A DNA stretch of 64,000 nt from positions 62,001-126,000 of the forward strand of contig JAHCHW010000012.1 of NCBI GenBank assembly GCA_026129525.1, given 5' to 3'. The position numbers were made by a program, and so were the translations under genes. How positions within the stretch are numbered: the stretch's first letter is position 1; each line of letters opens with the position of its first letter. The stretch is from Chitinophagales bacterium. GTDB lineage: Bacteria > Bacteroidota > Bacteroidia > Chitinophagales > LD1. The notes under the pieces were generated by a model. That model made no database searches, was not told the DNA's origin, and saw only the letters and a list, made by a program, of their open reading frames with translations. Positions 1 through 9,163 of the stretch are shown here, one piece after another.

Positions 1-1
1 A

Positions 2-1495
2 GGCAGAATTAATCACGAAAGTTTTAAACAGTTTGAATTAGACCTTGCCGTAAATGCTTACAACGCACAGTTCTTAAATACTACCGAAAAAATCAGTCCG
101 TATTTTTATGGTGTAGCATACGGCACAGGCAACATAACTTTCAAAGGGCCAATCAATACACCTAAAATTGAGGCGTATGCCAAAACAGGACCGGGCACAT
201 GGTGCAGGTTGCCGATTAAGAATACCTACGAAACAAACAAGTATTCTTTCTATCGCTTTACAAGCAAAGACACGGTGGTAGCTGCTAACCCGTTTACAAA
301 TAACATAAAACTGAAGGGAGTGAATTTCATTCTCAAATTGGATGTAACACCCGATGCACGCATGGATATTATTCTCGATCCGGTTGCAGGCGATATTTTA
401 ACGGGTTACGGTTCCGGAAATTTAAAAATTGAAATTCCGCAAAGCGGTAACACCACCATGTATGGTGTTTACGAAATTGAGCGAGGTAATTACCTGTTCA
501 CCCTGCAAAGTGTGGTAAACAAACGCTTTGAGATAAACAAAGGCGGAACAGTAAATTTTACAGGCGATGTGTACAAAGCTGCACTGAACATTGATGCTAT
601 TTATGAGCTTCGTTCATCGCTGAGTGCCCTACTCACTAACGCAATCGGCAACGATGTTTCAGCCGGAGGACAGGAAAGCCAGTTGGCATCGGCAGCTAAA
701 AGCCGTGTGCCAATTCAGTTACTGCTTAAACTTACAGGGGTGTTAGAGAAACCGAATGTTGCTTTCGATATTAAAGCCATTGACCCCGACCCTTCCATAA
801 AAAGCTATGTTGAACAACAACTTGCGCTCTTAAAAACAAACGAAGCTGAGTTGAACAAACAAGTATTCGGCTTGCTGGTAATGAACCGTTTTCTTCCGCA
901 AACCAACAGCGGTACAGCTTCTATCGTTAACACCGGTTACTTAGGCGGAACAGCCGCTAACACCGTAAGCGAGTTTCTTTCTTCGCAACTTTCCAATTAC
1001 ATCAGCAATTTGCTCGATTATGCCTCGGTAAAAAATCTCGACATCAACATAGGCTACCGGCAGTACGACCAAATTGTAAATCAGCAAGGCAACACACAAG
1101 GCATTACCGACACCCGTAGAGAATTGCAGTTAGCATTGGAACAGCGCCTGTTGAACAACCGCTTAATTATAAATGCCGGAGGTAATCTCGATTTCGGCAG
1201 CAACAACATTAACGATAACGGAACAGGAACACAATCAGGCTCGCGCTCTGTTATTCCTACCGGTGATTTTCAAATTGAATATTTGCTTACGAAGGATGGA
1301 GTATGGCGCGCCAAAGCATTTAACCGCACTAACTACGATTACTTCAACTCGCGAAACAATAACCGAACAGGTATTGGTCTTTCGTACCGCAAGGAATTTG
1401 ACAAGGCTTCTGATTTGTTTCCTTCAAGAAAAAAGAAAAAGAAAAAGCCGGAAACTAAACCGCAGGCTACTGCACCTGAAAGGAAGGAGGAATAA
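2..1495 (+). CDS. TamB-like translocation/assembly module protein, C-terminal part (5' end outside window)
   Basis: The reading frame is open from the window edge to the stop at 1495, about 497 residues, so only the C-terminal part of a larger protein is visible. The end resembles the DUF490/TamB C-terminal domain: beta-rich, with the stretch YGVYEIERGNYLF followed by a KRFEINKGGTVNF-type segment, which is the usual signature of this domain in Bacteroidota. The family is anchored in the inner membrane, spans the periplasm and serves outer-membrane assembly or lipid transport. The last 25 residues are an unusual Lys/Glu-rich tail. An in-frame TTG at 209 is not a plausible start because coding similarity continues upstream of it. 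It converges on the START-domain gene with 8 bases between the stops. Family assignment is confident; exact role is inferred. Confidence 0.85.
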   Translation, partial: GRINHESFKQFELDLAVNAYNAQFLNTTEKISPYFYGVAYGTGNITFKGPINTPKIEAYAKTGPGTWCRLPIKNTYETNKYSFYRFTSKDTVVAANPFTNNIKLKGVNFILKLDVTPDARMDIILDPVAGDILTGYGSGNLKIEIPQSGNTTMYGVYEIERGNYLFTLQSVVNKRFEINKGGTVNFTGDVYKAALNIDAIYELRSSLSALLTNAIGNDVSAGGQESQLASAAKSRVPIQLLLKLTGVLEKPNVAFDIKAIDPDPSIKSYVEQQLALLKTNEAELNKQVFGLLVMNRFLPQTNSGTASIVNTGYLGGTAANTVSEFLSSQLSNYISNLLDYASVKNLDINIGYRQYDQIVNQQGNTQGITDTRRELQLALEQRLLNNRLIINAGGNLDFGSNNINDNGTGTQSGSRSVIPTGDFQIEYLLTKDGVWRAKAFNRTNYDYFNSRNNNRTGIGLSYRKEFDKASDLFPSRKKKKKKPETKPQATAPERKEE

Positions 1496-1503
1496 AAGAT
1501 TAA

Positions 1504-2127
1504 CTACTTTTTGTTGATGGCAATACCGCGAATGTTTTCGAAAGTTGCCATAGGGGTTTCAACGCTTTGGGTATTGGTAAGCCAGTCCGGGATATCGCTG
1601 CCGGGGTTTGACCCGTATTCGTTAGTAACTTCGGTGCCTCCGTTTTTAGGAACCAATTTCCATGTAGCCACCAATTGCTGAATACGTACAACCCCTTCTT
1701 GCTCGCGTATGTATTTAGGTTCCGATTCTTCAGTAATAAGAATAGTTCCGGTGCGCTCGTCTTTCTCAATTTTTACACGCAGCACACAATCGCGGTCTTT
1801 AAATGGCCATGGAACATTAAACACAATTTGAGCTATGAATTCATTATCGCTGAGGCGTGCTACCACACGGGCTTTTTTGCAACGTGGCAACCACTTGGGA
1901 TAGTTATCGAAATCGGTAAGTAAGTTCAACATTTCTTCGGGCGATTCGGAAACCAGCATTACCGCTTTAGAGTCGCGCAGTTTACCCCACTTACTCTTTT
2001 TCGTAAACACCTTTATGCCTTTCTTTTCGCGCTCGTAAACCCATTCATCTACCGATCCATACTTTGTGAACGAACTGAGGGTGAGAACAATAGCCAGCAA
2101 AAACAATAAGCTTGCACGGAGATTCAT
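1504..2127 (-). CDS. secreted START-domain (SRPBCC) protein
   Basis: About 207 residues. A signal peptide (residues 1-20, LRASLLFLLAIVLTLSS) precedes a START/polyketide-cyclase-like lipid-binding fold: WVYEREKKGIKVFTKK at the start, a central FDNYPKWLPRCKKARV segment and a C-terminal SIPDWL-like segment typical of START-domain proteins. A helix-grip fold binds a hydrophobic ligand; the ligand here is unknown. An ATG six codons further upstream (2145) is possible, but the start at 2127 places the signal peptide at the N-terminus and follows a CAAATTCG element by 4 bases, resembling the near-leaderless arrangement of other genes here. It is probably periplasmic or membrane-associated. Confidence 0.75.
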   Translation of the reverse strand: MNLRASLLFLLAIVLTLSSFTKYGSVDEWVYEREKKGIKVFTKKSKWGKLRDSKAVMLVSESPEEMLNLLTDFDNYPKWLPRCKKARVVARLSDNEFIAQIVFNVPWPFKDRDCVLRVKIEKDERTGTILITEESEPKYIREQEGVVRIQQLVATWKLVPKNGGTEVTNEYGSNPGSDIPDWLTNTQSVETPMATFENIRGIAINKK

Positions 2128-2264
2128 AGCGCGAATTTGAACCATTAACAGAAATTTCGCAAGATTATTGCGAAAAATTCTCTAAAAAATTAAACACATC
2201 AAATTGTTGGGAATGAATCGGGTGCTAAAAAGCAGTCAAACCAAGGTCAGTCTATTTGTAGAAC

Positions 2265-3209
2265 TCAATGATGCCCCTTTTCCGAAAGCCATCTTTCTGC
2301 TTCCAAAGCTGCCATACAACCGGTACCTGCTGCAGTAACTGCCTGGCGGTAAACCTTGTCTTGTAAATCTCCACAGGCAAACACTCCTTCCACATTAGTT
2401 TTGGTTGAGTCAGGTTTGGTAATTACGTAGCCTTCGTTATCGGTATCAATAAAATCTTTGAACACAGCCGAGTTGGGTTGATGACCAATAGCCACAAAGA
2501 AACCCTTGATAGGAATCTCCTGTGTGTCGCCCGTTTTGTTGTTTTTTACACGCACGGCTTCCACTACCGTATCGCCTAATATTTCATCGGTTTCAGTGTT
2601 CCAATATACTTTTATGTTGGGGGTATTCAACACACGCTCCTGCATAATTTTTGAGGCGCGCATTTCATTTCTGCGAACGAACATGTGAACGGTAGTGCAA
2701 AGCTTCGATAAATAGATTGCCTCTTCGCACGCAGTATCTCCGGCTCCCACAATAGCCACTTCCGAATTTTTGTAGAAGAAACCATCGCACACGGCACAGG
2801 CGCTAACACCGGAGCCATTTAGTCGCTTCTCGCTCGGAATACTCAACCATTTTGCTTCGGCACCGGTGGCAAGTATAACCGCATCGGCTTCTATCAGTTT
2901 AGTGTCGTCAATCCAAACTTTTTTTGGCGAAACCGAAAAATCAACCTTGGTGGCCAAACCAAAGCGAATATCTGTTCCGAAACGCTCCGCCTGCCTTTTG
3001 AAATCTTCCATCATTTCGGGTCCGATGATTCCTTGCGGGTAGCCCGGGTAATTCTCCACTTCGGTGGTATTCATTAACTGTCCGCCTTGCAGCAAACCGG
3101 TGTACATAACAGGTTTCAGGTTAGCGCGTGCGGCATAAATGGCGGCAGTGTATCCGGCAGGTCCTGAACCGATAATTAGGCAGGACACTTTTTCAATTTC
3201 GTTGCTCAT
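2265..3209 (-). CDS. trxB: thioredoxin-disulfide reductase
   Basis: 314 residues, full family length. It transfers electrons from NADPH through FAD and a redox-active disulfide to thioredoxin in the cytoplasm. Visible motifs: the FAD-binding GSGPAG at residues 14-19, the catalytic pair C138-A-V-C141, the NADPH-binding GAGDTACEEA near residue 155 and the C-terminal FACGDLQD segment that binds FAD. It starts with MSNEIEKV. A TATTTTCG element (TAnnTTTG-like) lies 21 bases upstream of the ATG, so the leader is short. It is transcribed after porX in the same direction with about 100 bases between the genes. Confidence 0.96.
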   Translation of the reverse strand: MSNEIEKVSCLIIGSGPAGYTAAIYAARANLKPVMYTGLLQGGQLMNTTEVENYPGYPQGIIGPEMMEDFKRQAERFGTDIRFGLATKVDFSVSPKKVWIDDTKLIEADAVILATGAEAKWLSIPSEKRLNGSGVSACAVCDGFFYKNSEVAIVGAGDTACEEAIYLSKLCTTVHMFVRRNEMRASKIMQERVLNTPNIKVYWNTETDEILGDTVVEAVRVKNNKTGDTQEIPIKGFFVAIGHQPNSAVFKDFIDTDNEGYVITKPDSTKTNVEGVFACGDLQDKVYRQAVTAAGTGCMAALEAERWLSEKGHH

Positions 3210-3230
3210 ACAAAATCCATTAAGAGTGGG

Positions 3231-3238
3231 CGAAAATA
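3231..3238 (-). promoter_or_regulatory. probable -7 element for trxB
   Basis: On the minus strand this reads TATTTTCG, one base from the Bacteroidota -7 consensus TAnnTTTG. The same C-for-T variant recurs before several other genes here. No clear -33 TTTG was found. Confidence 0.4.
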
Positions 3239-3311
3239 ATCAGCCCGCCCAATTGAGGGGCTGAGAGTAATCAACATAACAACTGATTTTAGCAAAGGTT
3301 GGCAAATACTC

Positions 3312-4868
3312 TTACTTGGCACTTAACCTTACCACCGGCACTATCATTTCTTCGAGCGAAATGCCACCGTGCTGAAAGGTGTTTTTGTAGTAGTTTACAA
3401 AGTGATTATAGTTATTGGGATAAACCAAGTATTTATCCTCCTTGGCAAAAATATAGGTAGAACTGAGGCGCGATTTCGGTAAACCAATCTGCTCCGGTTC
3501 GCGAACGGCATACACGTCACGTTCATCGTAGTTCAGGTTCTTTCCTGTTTTGTAGCGAATGTTGGTGGTGGTTTCGCGGTCGCCAACGCAGCGCGAAGGG
3601 TCTTGCACACGCACCGTGCCGTGGTCGGTAGTGAGAAGGATATTTACATTCTTATCAGCCAGCTTTTTCAACGCATTTTGCAAAGGCGAATGGTCGAACC
3701 ATGAAACGGATAGCGAGCGGTAAGCTGCTTCATCGCTGGCAAGTTCTTTCAACACTTCCATTTCGGTGCGGGCATGGCTGAGCATGTCCACAAAGTTGTA
3801 AACGATAACAGTAAGTTTGTTATTGAGGTAATTGCTGATGTTGTTTTCAAGCAAACTGCCATCGCGGTGGTTGGTAATTTTTACATACTGGTGTTTGATG
3901 GCACCATGAAAAGTGCGGTCAATAAAATCTTTCAGAAAATCAGCTTCGTGCAAATTTTTTCCTCCTTCGTCATCATCATTCTTCCACATGTCGGGAAATT
4001 TTTTGGAAATCTCCAACGGAGTCATTCCCGCAAAAATGGCGTTGCGGCTGTATTGTGTAGCAGTAGGCAACATGGCAAAGAACGCATCTTCTTCTTCCAC
4101 CCTAAAGTTGTCCATTACCAAAGGTTGAATGGCTTTCCACTGGTCGTAACGGAGGTTATCAATCAAAATAAGGAACGTGGGTTTATCTTCCTTGAGCATG
4201 GGCACCAGTTTGCTTTTTAAAAGCGTATGGCTCATTACCGGAGCATCTTTACCCGGCTCAGAGTTCACCCATGTTTTGTAGTTCTTAATCACAAATTTGT
4301 TGAACTCGCGGTTGGCCTCCTCTTTTTGCGTATTGAACACTTCTTTCATGGCACTTTCGCTGCGGTCGAGTTCAATTTCCCAGTAAATGAGTTTGCGGTA
4401 TAGTTCCATCCACTGCTTATAGTCCAGATTATCCTGTATAGTCATAAACAGTTTCTGAAATTCCTGCTGGTACGAGGATGTTGTTTTTTCGGAAACCAAA
4501 CGTTCGTTGTCAATAATTTTTTTGAGGGTAGAGAGAATTTGCTGCGGCTTAACGGGCTTAATAAGGTAATCGGCAATTTGCGAACCGATGGCTTCTTCCA
4601 TCAGGTTCTCTTCCTCGTTTTTGGTAATCATTACCACCGGCACATGGTAATCAATTTCTTTAATGCGCTGTAGCGTTTCCAAACCGGTAAGCCCCGGCAT
4701 ACTTTCATCAAGAAATACAACGTCCACACCTTTCTGCGCCACTCTGTCAATAGCATCCTTTCCATTGGTTACGGGTGTTACTTTATATCCTTTGTTTTCT
4801 AAAAACATAATGGAGGGCTTCAACAAATCAATTTCATCGTCTGCCCAAAGAATAGTTATGTTGTTCAT
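3312..4868 (-). CDS. porX: PorX, response regulator with PglZ phosphodiesterase domain (T9SS regulator)
   Basis: 518 residues. An N-terminal receiver domain (about 1-120) has acidic residues D10-D11, the phospho-acceptor D54 in VFLDESMPG, and the YLIKPVKP lysine motif near 104. A helical linker leads to a PglZ/alkaline-phosphatase-like domain with ILIDNLRYDQW (D237), the TATQYSRNAIF segment carrying T271, and LLTTDHG near the end. This architecture is PorX, which with the sensor kinase PorY and sigma factor SigP controls type IX secretion in Bacteroidota; the PglZ domain of characterised PorX cleaves oligonucleotides. The two T9SS cargo proteins and gldC in this window fit that role. A weak TATACTTG element lies 26-33 bases upstream of the ATG. 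Confidence 0.93.
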   Translation of the reverse strand: MNNITILWADDEIDLLKPSIMFLENKGYKVTPVTNGKDAIDRVAQKGVDVVFLDESMPGLTGLETLQRIKEIDYHVPVVMITKNEEENLMEEAIGSQIADYLIKPVKPQQILSTLKKIIDNERLVSEKTTSSYQQEFQKLFMTIQDNLDYKQWMELYRKLIYWEIELDRSESAMKEVFNTQKEEANREFNKFVIKNYKTWVNSEPGKDAPVMSHTLLKSKLVPMLKEDKPTFLILIDNLRYDQWKAIQPLVMDNFRVEEEDAFFAMLPTATQYSRNAIFAGMTPLEISKKFPDMWKNDDDEGGKNLHEADFLKDFIDRTFHGAIKHQYVKITNHRDGSLLENNISNYLNNKLTVIVYNFVDMLSHARTEMEVLKELASDEAAYRSLSVSWFDHSPLQNALKKLADKNVNILLTTDHGTVRVQDPSRCVGDRETTTNIRYKTGKNLNYDERDVYAVREPEQIGLPKSRLSSTYIFAKEDKYLVYPNNYNHFVNYYKNTFQHGGISLEEMIVPVVRLSAK

Positions 4869-4998
4869 TCGGTTTGGTTTAGTAACTAATACACAAGTAT
4901 AAAGCTAATTGAAAGGAAATATTGCGGGCAGTTGAAAAATGCAGGCGTTAAGAAATGGTAAATGAACAAATATGGCTTGCAGTTGCTACCGCCTACTC

Positions 4999-7518
4999 TT
5001 AATTTTTTTCTTTCCTGTTCTCCCCCACTCTCCTCCACATACTGAGCAGTGCACCCAAAAAGGTAAGTATGCCGCCAAACCAAACTAAGTTGATGTAAGG
5101 AAAAATAATTGCCTTCATAATAATGAAGTCGGAGGGCTTTTCCTTTTCGTGAATTTCGAGGGTTACCTTTTTGCTTTGCGGGTCAATTTTTCGAACATCA
5201 ACAACAACGTTTAGTTCTTTTACTTCGGCAGAAATGGAACTTATGGCATTGCCGGCTGCCATGTCAATAACAAATACAGGGGCGGCTTTGTAAGTTTCTC
5301 CTTCCAATGTTTTTGCAAGCAGTTGAATGCCCACTACCAATTTACCGTCTGTTTCAAAATCTTCGGGCAATTCGGGTTTCGGATTCAGCGCTTCGAAAAT
5401 GAGATAAGCATTGCGGGTAAAAAAAGTATCGCCTGCGGTCATTTCGGCAATCATCAAACTGTCTTTCAGATTGGTATTGTCGGGAATAGAAGTTACATGA
5501 GTAAATACATCTTTGGTAAGATAATGCTTGGTATCGGGGTTGGCAATTAAACCCATGTTAGGATTTATTTGCGCGTTGGGACGCAAGGTAAATTTTTCCG
5601 CTTCGTTGCCTGTTTTATCTTTTCGGATGTATTCAACAATAAAGAAATTATCCGGTTCGCGCTGTTCGCTGCCTTTGTAGGTAACCAAGTAATCGCCCAT
5701 TTGCATGGCTGAGTCTTTCAGCAGCAAAATGTTTTCTACTTTTTCGTTCTGCTTAAATTCTTTGCCGAAATCAATACCCGAATTGTTAATAGAAATTACT
5801 TCTTTCTTTCCCTGCGAAATAATTACTCCTATCAGAAAAATTCCGAAACCGAAGTGTGTTATGCTGCCGCCTGAGAGTTTGAAATTTCCTTTCAGCACAA
5901 TAAACAGGTAAGCCAAATTTGCCAGCACCGCATACACCGAAGCGAGCAAAAACATAAAGTGAGTAGAAAGGAAAGGAAACTTGATAAACAGCTTATCTGA
6001 CAACTTGGTAAGGTCAATTAAATGCTGCTGCGTAAAGTGGATAGAAAGCCCCCATGCCAAAACAATTGCCAGCACCAGCGAAGCCAAAAACGAAAATGCC
6101 GCCCACTTTGCCGTTGAAGGAATTCGGCCGCTGCGGTAAGAAAAAAACTGTACTAATGCGGTAAGTGCGGCAACCAAAATTGCCAACCAAATTTGAATGG
6201 CATTGTAATGATGCACTACATCTTCGGGCGGAGCTAAGTTTAAATCGAACAGTTTGTTCCATACGGGAATAGAAGTGGTAAAAGTCATTTGCACTGCCGA
6301 AAGCAACAGCACCAACGCCCCGATAAACATCCAAAACTCGCGGCTCCAGGTATCTTCTTCCTTTTGTTGCGAAGGAATTTGCTTTTTAACCACGCGTATG
6401 ATGAGCAGCCCTAAGCCTACTACCATAAAGAATGTCATATAAACAAGCAGTTGCCCGGTCATTCCCAAATCGGTAAAGGCGTGAACCGAAGTATCGCCCA
6501 GTATGCCGCTGCGGGTTAAAAAGGTAGAGTATAAAACAAAACTGAAACTGAGAATAAGAAACACATAAGTAATGATGAGCGATTGTTTGGTATAACGATA
6601 AACCAACAGCGTATGCAACCCCGCCACCAACATAAGCCACGGTACAAAACTCATGTTCTCAACCGGGTCCCATGCCCAAAAGCCGCCAAAGCTAAGCGAC
6701 TCGTACGCCCATGCACCGCCCATCAATATTCCGGTTCCGAGAACAGCAATAGAAAACAAAGTCCACGGCAAAGCAGGTTTTACCCATCCGTCCCAATCTC
6801 TGCGAAGTAAACTGCCAATTACAAATGCAAACGGAACAGTAACCGATGCAAAACCCAAAAACAACACCGGTGGGTGGATGGTCATCCAGTAGTTTTGCAG
6901 CAGCGGGTTGAGTCCGTTGCCGTCTTTAATTAATTGCAAGTAGTTTGCGCGTTGGAAAATGGGAGCGGTGTTCATTTCATCGCGCAGTAAAACAAAGGGG
7001 TTGCTACCCACCTTGTAGCCGAACACATAAATACCCAACACCATAGAGGCAAGAAATACTTCGGTAATAGCTATCACGCCCATCACCGGGTTTTCGTAAC
7101 TCTTAAAACGGAAAATACCTACAACGCCCAACACCGAAATCCAGAACATCCAAAGCAGAAAACTCCCCTCCTGCCCTTCCCAAAAACTGGAAATGATGTA
7201 TTTAAGCGGTAAGGTGGTAGATGAATGCCGCCATGCGTAATGGTACTCGAACATGTGGTTCAGTATCATTACAAACAGCAAAATAAAAACTCCGAGAATG
7301 GCACTGCCATGGGCAATGAACGAAATGCGCCCTATTCTGTTCCAGCTTTTCTTATCGTTTTCGTTGGTAGAAAATTCCGCAGCAAAGTACGAGAGAAAAG
7401 CAAGCAAGGCAGAAAAAAAACTGAATACGATAAAGAAATGCCCCGTATGTCCGAGCCAGAGCTTTTCGTTTTCAAAAATACCGGAGCCGAAACGCTCTGC
7501 AAAAAAGTTAAGTAGCAT
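4999..7518 (-). CDS. ccmF: cytochrome c heme lyase CcmF/CcsA-type membrane protein
   Basis: 839 residues with many hydrophobic segments. The tryptophan-rich heme-handling (WWD) motif GGFWAWDPVENMSFVPW lies at about 278-294, with TIHPPVLF and conserved histidines nearby (about 91-97 and 215). The C-terminal third is a soluble periplasmic domain closed by a final membrane helix. The protein ligates heme delivered by CcmE to apocytochrome c. ccmE lies 21 bases upstream on the same strand, so the two form an operon. The final positively charged tail is RVGENRKEKN. CcmG, CcmH and CcmI are not visible nearby. Confidence 0.9.
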   Translation of the reverse strand: MLLNFFAERFGSGIFENEKLWLGHTGHFFIVFSFFSALLAFLSYFAAEFSTNENDKKSWNRIGRISFIAHGSAILGVFILLFVMILNHMFEYHYAWRHSSTTLPLKYIISSFWEGQEGSFLLWMFWISVLGVVGIFRFKSYENPVMGVIAITEVFLASMVLGIYVFGYKVGSNPFVLLRDEMNTAPIFQRANYLQLIKDGNGLNPLLQNYWMTIHPPVLFLGFASVTVPFAFVIGSLLRRDWDGWVKPALPWTLFSIAVLGTGILMGGAWAYESLSFGGFWAWDPVENMSFVPWLMLVAGLHTLLVYRYTKQSLIITYVFLILSFSFVLYSTFLTRSGILGDTSVHAFTDLGMTGQLLVYMTFFMVVGLGLLIIRVVKKQIPSQQKEEDTWSREFWMFIGALVLLLSAVQMTFTTSIPVWNKLFDLNLAPPEDVVHHYNAIQIWLAILVAALTALVQFFSYRSGRIPSTAKWAAFSFLASLVLAIVLAWGLSIHFTQQHLIDLTKLSDKLFIKFPFLSTHFMFLLASVYAVLANLAYLFIVLKGNFKLSGGSITHFGFGIFLIGVIISQGKKEVISINNSGIDFGKEFKQNEKVENILLLKDSAMQMGDYLVTYKGSEQREPDNFFIVEYIRKDKTGNEAEKFTLRPNAQINPNMGLIANPDTKHYLTKDVFTHVTSIPDNTNLKDSLMIAEMTAGDTFFTRNAYLIFEALNPKPELPEDFETDGKLVVGIQLLAKTLEGETYKAAPVFVIDMAAGNAISSISAEVKELNVVVDVRKIDPQSKKVTLEIHEKEKPSDFIIMKAIIFPYINLVWFGGILTFLGALLSMWRRVGENRKEKN

Positions 7519-7539
7519 CTGTTTGTGTAAGCACTTTAG

Positions 7540-7953
7540 TTATTCGTCTGCTTTTACGGTAACTACACCCTCTTTGAGCGTAATTTCATCGTTTACATAT
7601 TTCGAGGGGCACTTCATCGAAATTTCAGAACATTTAAAAACCTCTCCGTCCATTCTTCCTTTTACCACTACCTGTTCGCTGCGTTCAAAATCCTGAGGTT
7701 TGGCACCTTTATACACCACTTTCTGTTCGTTGCCTTCTTTATCTACCATAATAAATGAAAAGAAGTTCGGGTCAGTTTCGGGGTCGTAAATCAGTTCCTT
7801 ATCCTTTACCAAATAGCCAACCACATTTACCGATTTGCCGCTTTCCTTTGCCTGAATAAAATTGGCGTAGGTGGTATAGTCGCCCATCATAGCCACTATG
7901 GCACCTGCTCCCACCGCCAACGCAATCAACAGTATTACATGTAGCTTTTTCAT
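7540..7953 (-). CDS. ccmE: cytochrome c maturation protein CcmE, cysteine variant
   Basis: 137 residues: an N-terminal membrane anchor (3-24), then a small beta-barrel domain. CcmE carries heme covalently and hands it to CcmF in the periplasm. In the classical protein the heme is held by the histidine of an HxxxY motif; here the aligned motif is C115-P-S-K-Y119, so cysteine replaces histidine. Such CxxxY forms are known from archaea, some Desulfovibrio and, from memory, other Bacteroidota. It is first in the ccmE-ccmF operon. A TACCTTCG element lies about 25 bases upstream of the start. Confidence 0.88.
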   Translation of the reverse strand: MKKLHVILLIALAVGAGAIVAMMGDYTTYANFIQAKESGKSVNVVGYLVKDKELIYDPETDPNFFSFIMVDKEGNEQKVVYKGAKPQDFERSEQVVVKGRMDGEVFKCSEISMKCPSKYVNDEITLKEGVVTVKADE

Positions 7954-7978
7954 TTCGCTCCTTCAAAATTTGCGGGGG

Positions 7979-7986
7979 CGAAGGTA
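7979..7986 (-). promoter_or_regulatory. probable -7 element for ccmE-ccmF
   Basis: On the minus strand this reads TACCTTCG, a TAnnTTTG-like element 25 bases before the ccmE ATG. Confidence 0.35.
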
Positions 7987-8060
7987 AGCTAAAACCTTTT
8001 AACGCAGTTGGGGCAGCGCGAATATTAACTATAATTGCCTGTGGTGTTTCATTTAAAAAC

Positions 8061-8924
8061 ATGGTTATGACAGCTTACGTTTTCCCCGGGCAAGGCTCGC
8101 AGTTTAGCGGTATGGGAAAAGATTTATGGGAAAGCAGCGAAACCGCCCGCAACATGTTTTCGCGTGCCAATGAGTTACTGGGATTTCCCATAACCAACAT
8201 AATGTTTGAAGGCACCGATGAAGAACTGAAGCAAACCAAAGTAACCCAACCGGCTGTATTTCTGCATTCGGTAATAGCCTATACACTTTTACAAAATCCG
8301 CAACCCGCAATGGTGGCAGGGCATTCGCTGGGCGAGTTTTCGGCATTGGTGGCAAACGGCACACTTGCGTTTGAAGAAGCCTTGCAGTTAGTTTTGGTTC
8401 GAGCTTTTGCCATGCAAAAAGCATGTGAGTTGGTGCCCTCCACCATGGCAGCCGTAGTAGGTTACCAAAGCGAAGCACAGGTAGAAGAAATTTGCCGCCA
8501 AATAACCAATGAAGTGGTAGTGCCCGCCAACTACAACAGCCCGGGGCAGTTGGTTATTTCGGGAAGTATAAACGGCATTGACCGAGCCATTGAATTATTG
8601 AAAGCAGCAGGCGTACGCAGAGCCATTAAACTGCCCGTAGGCGGGGCTTTCCATTCGCCTTTAATGGAACCTGCGCGAAAAGAATTAGCCGAAGCCATTA
8701 ACAAAGCCGGTTTTAAAACACCCGTATGCCCTATTTACCAAAATGTAAGCGCCAAAGCAGAAACCGAACCCGAAGTAATAAAGCAAAATCTGATAGCACA
8801 ATTAACTGCACCCGTAAAGTGGACACAATCGGTTTTGCAAATGAAAGCTGATGGTGCTACCGAGTTTAAAGAAACCGGACCGGGCAATGTGCTTACCGGA
8901 TTGATTGGAAAGATAATTGGGTAG
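8061..8924 (+). CDS. fabD: malonyl-CoA:ACP transacylase FabD
   Basis: 287 residues. It loads malonyl groups from CoA onto acyl carrier protein for fatty acid synthesis. Motifs: FPGQGSQFSGMG at 8-19, the nucleophile S89 in GHSLGEFSAL, and the catalytic histidine in GGAFHSPLMEP near 196. A second ATG two codons downstream (8067) is equally possible as start. The last 19 codons are peculiar: bases 8857-8914 recur at 9624-9681 with one mismatch, on the far side of a two-gene insertion. The gene is intact, but its present 3' end may have arrived with that insertion. Confidence 0.95.
   Translation: MVMTAYVFPGQGSQFSGMGKDLWESSETARNMFSRANELLGFPITNIMFEGTDEELKQTKVTQPAVFLHSVIAYTLLQNPQPAMVAGHSLGEFSALVANGTLAFEEALQLVLVRAFAMQKACELVPSTMAAVVGYQSEAQVEEICRQITNEVVVPANYNSPGQLVISGSINGIDRAIELLKAAGVRRAIKLPVGGAFHSPLMEPARKELAEAINKAGFKTPVCPIYQNVSAKAETEPEVIKQNLIAQLTAPVKWTQSVLQMKADGATEFKETGPGNVLTGLIGKIIG
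8857..8914 (+). repeat. direct repeat, copy 1 (3' end of fabD)
   Basis: 58 bases encoding the C-terminal segment TEFKETGPGNVLTGLIGKI of FabD. It matches 9624-9681 at 57 of 58 positions (mismatch 8877 G versus 9644 C); the offset is 767 bases. The two copies flank the two-gene cassette. Confidence 0.95.
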
Positions 8925-8947
8925 TCGTATTTGTTAAGCTGCCTAAC

Positions 8948-9163
8948 ATGCCTAATTTTAACGTCATGTATCGTTTAGACCGCAACGCATTTAAAGTGCA
9001 AACTTTTCAGGAAGCTGACAATACGAAAAGTTATTGGTTGCAACAAAGCCCCGAAGAAAGACTTAAAGCAGCATGGTATCTTATCTGTTCCGCATACGGT
9101 ATAGATTACAACAACCCGCCACGTTTAGACCGCACTTGCTTTAAAGCCGGGAAAAATGGCTAA
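8948..9163 (+). CDS. small protein of nucleotidyltransferase cassette, unknown function
   Basis: 71 residues, not assigned to a named family. It contains YRLDRNAFKV near the N-terminus and PPRLDRTCFKA near the C-terminus, so the RLDRxxFK motif occurs twice. Between them lies a helical stretch, SPEERLKAAWYLICSAYGI. I recall similar small proteins beside nucleotidyltransferases in other Bacteroidota, but cannot verify it. The stop overlaps the start of the nucleotidyltransferase gene by 8 bases, which implies translational coupling and a shared function, possibly a toxin-antitoxin pair. It lies inside the segment bounded by duplicated fabD ends. Confidence 0.7.
   Translation: MPNFNVMYRLDRNAFKVQTFQEADNTKSYWLQQSPEERLKAAWYLICSAYGIDYNNPPRLDRTCFKAGKNG

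Noticed and set aside
1173..1517. Overlapping plus-strand ORF within the TamB-like gene
   Set aside because: Out-of-frame shadow of a clearly coding region.
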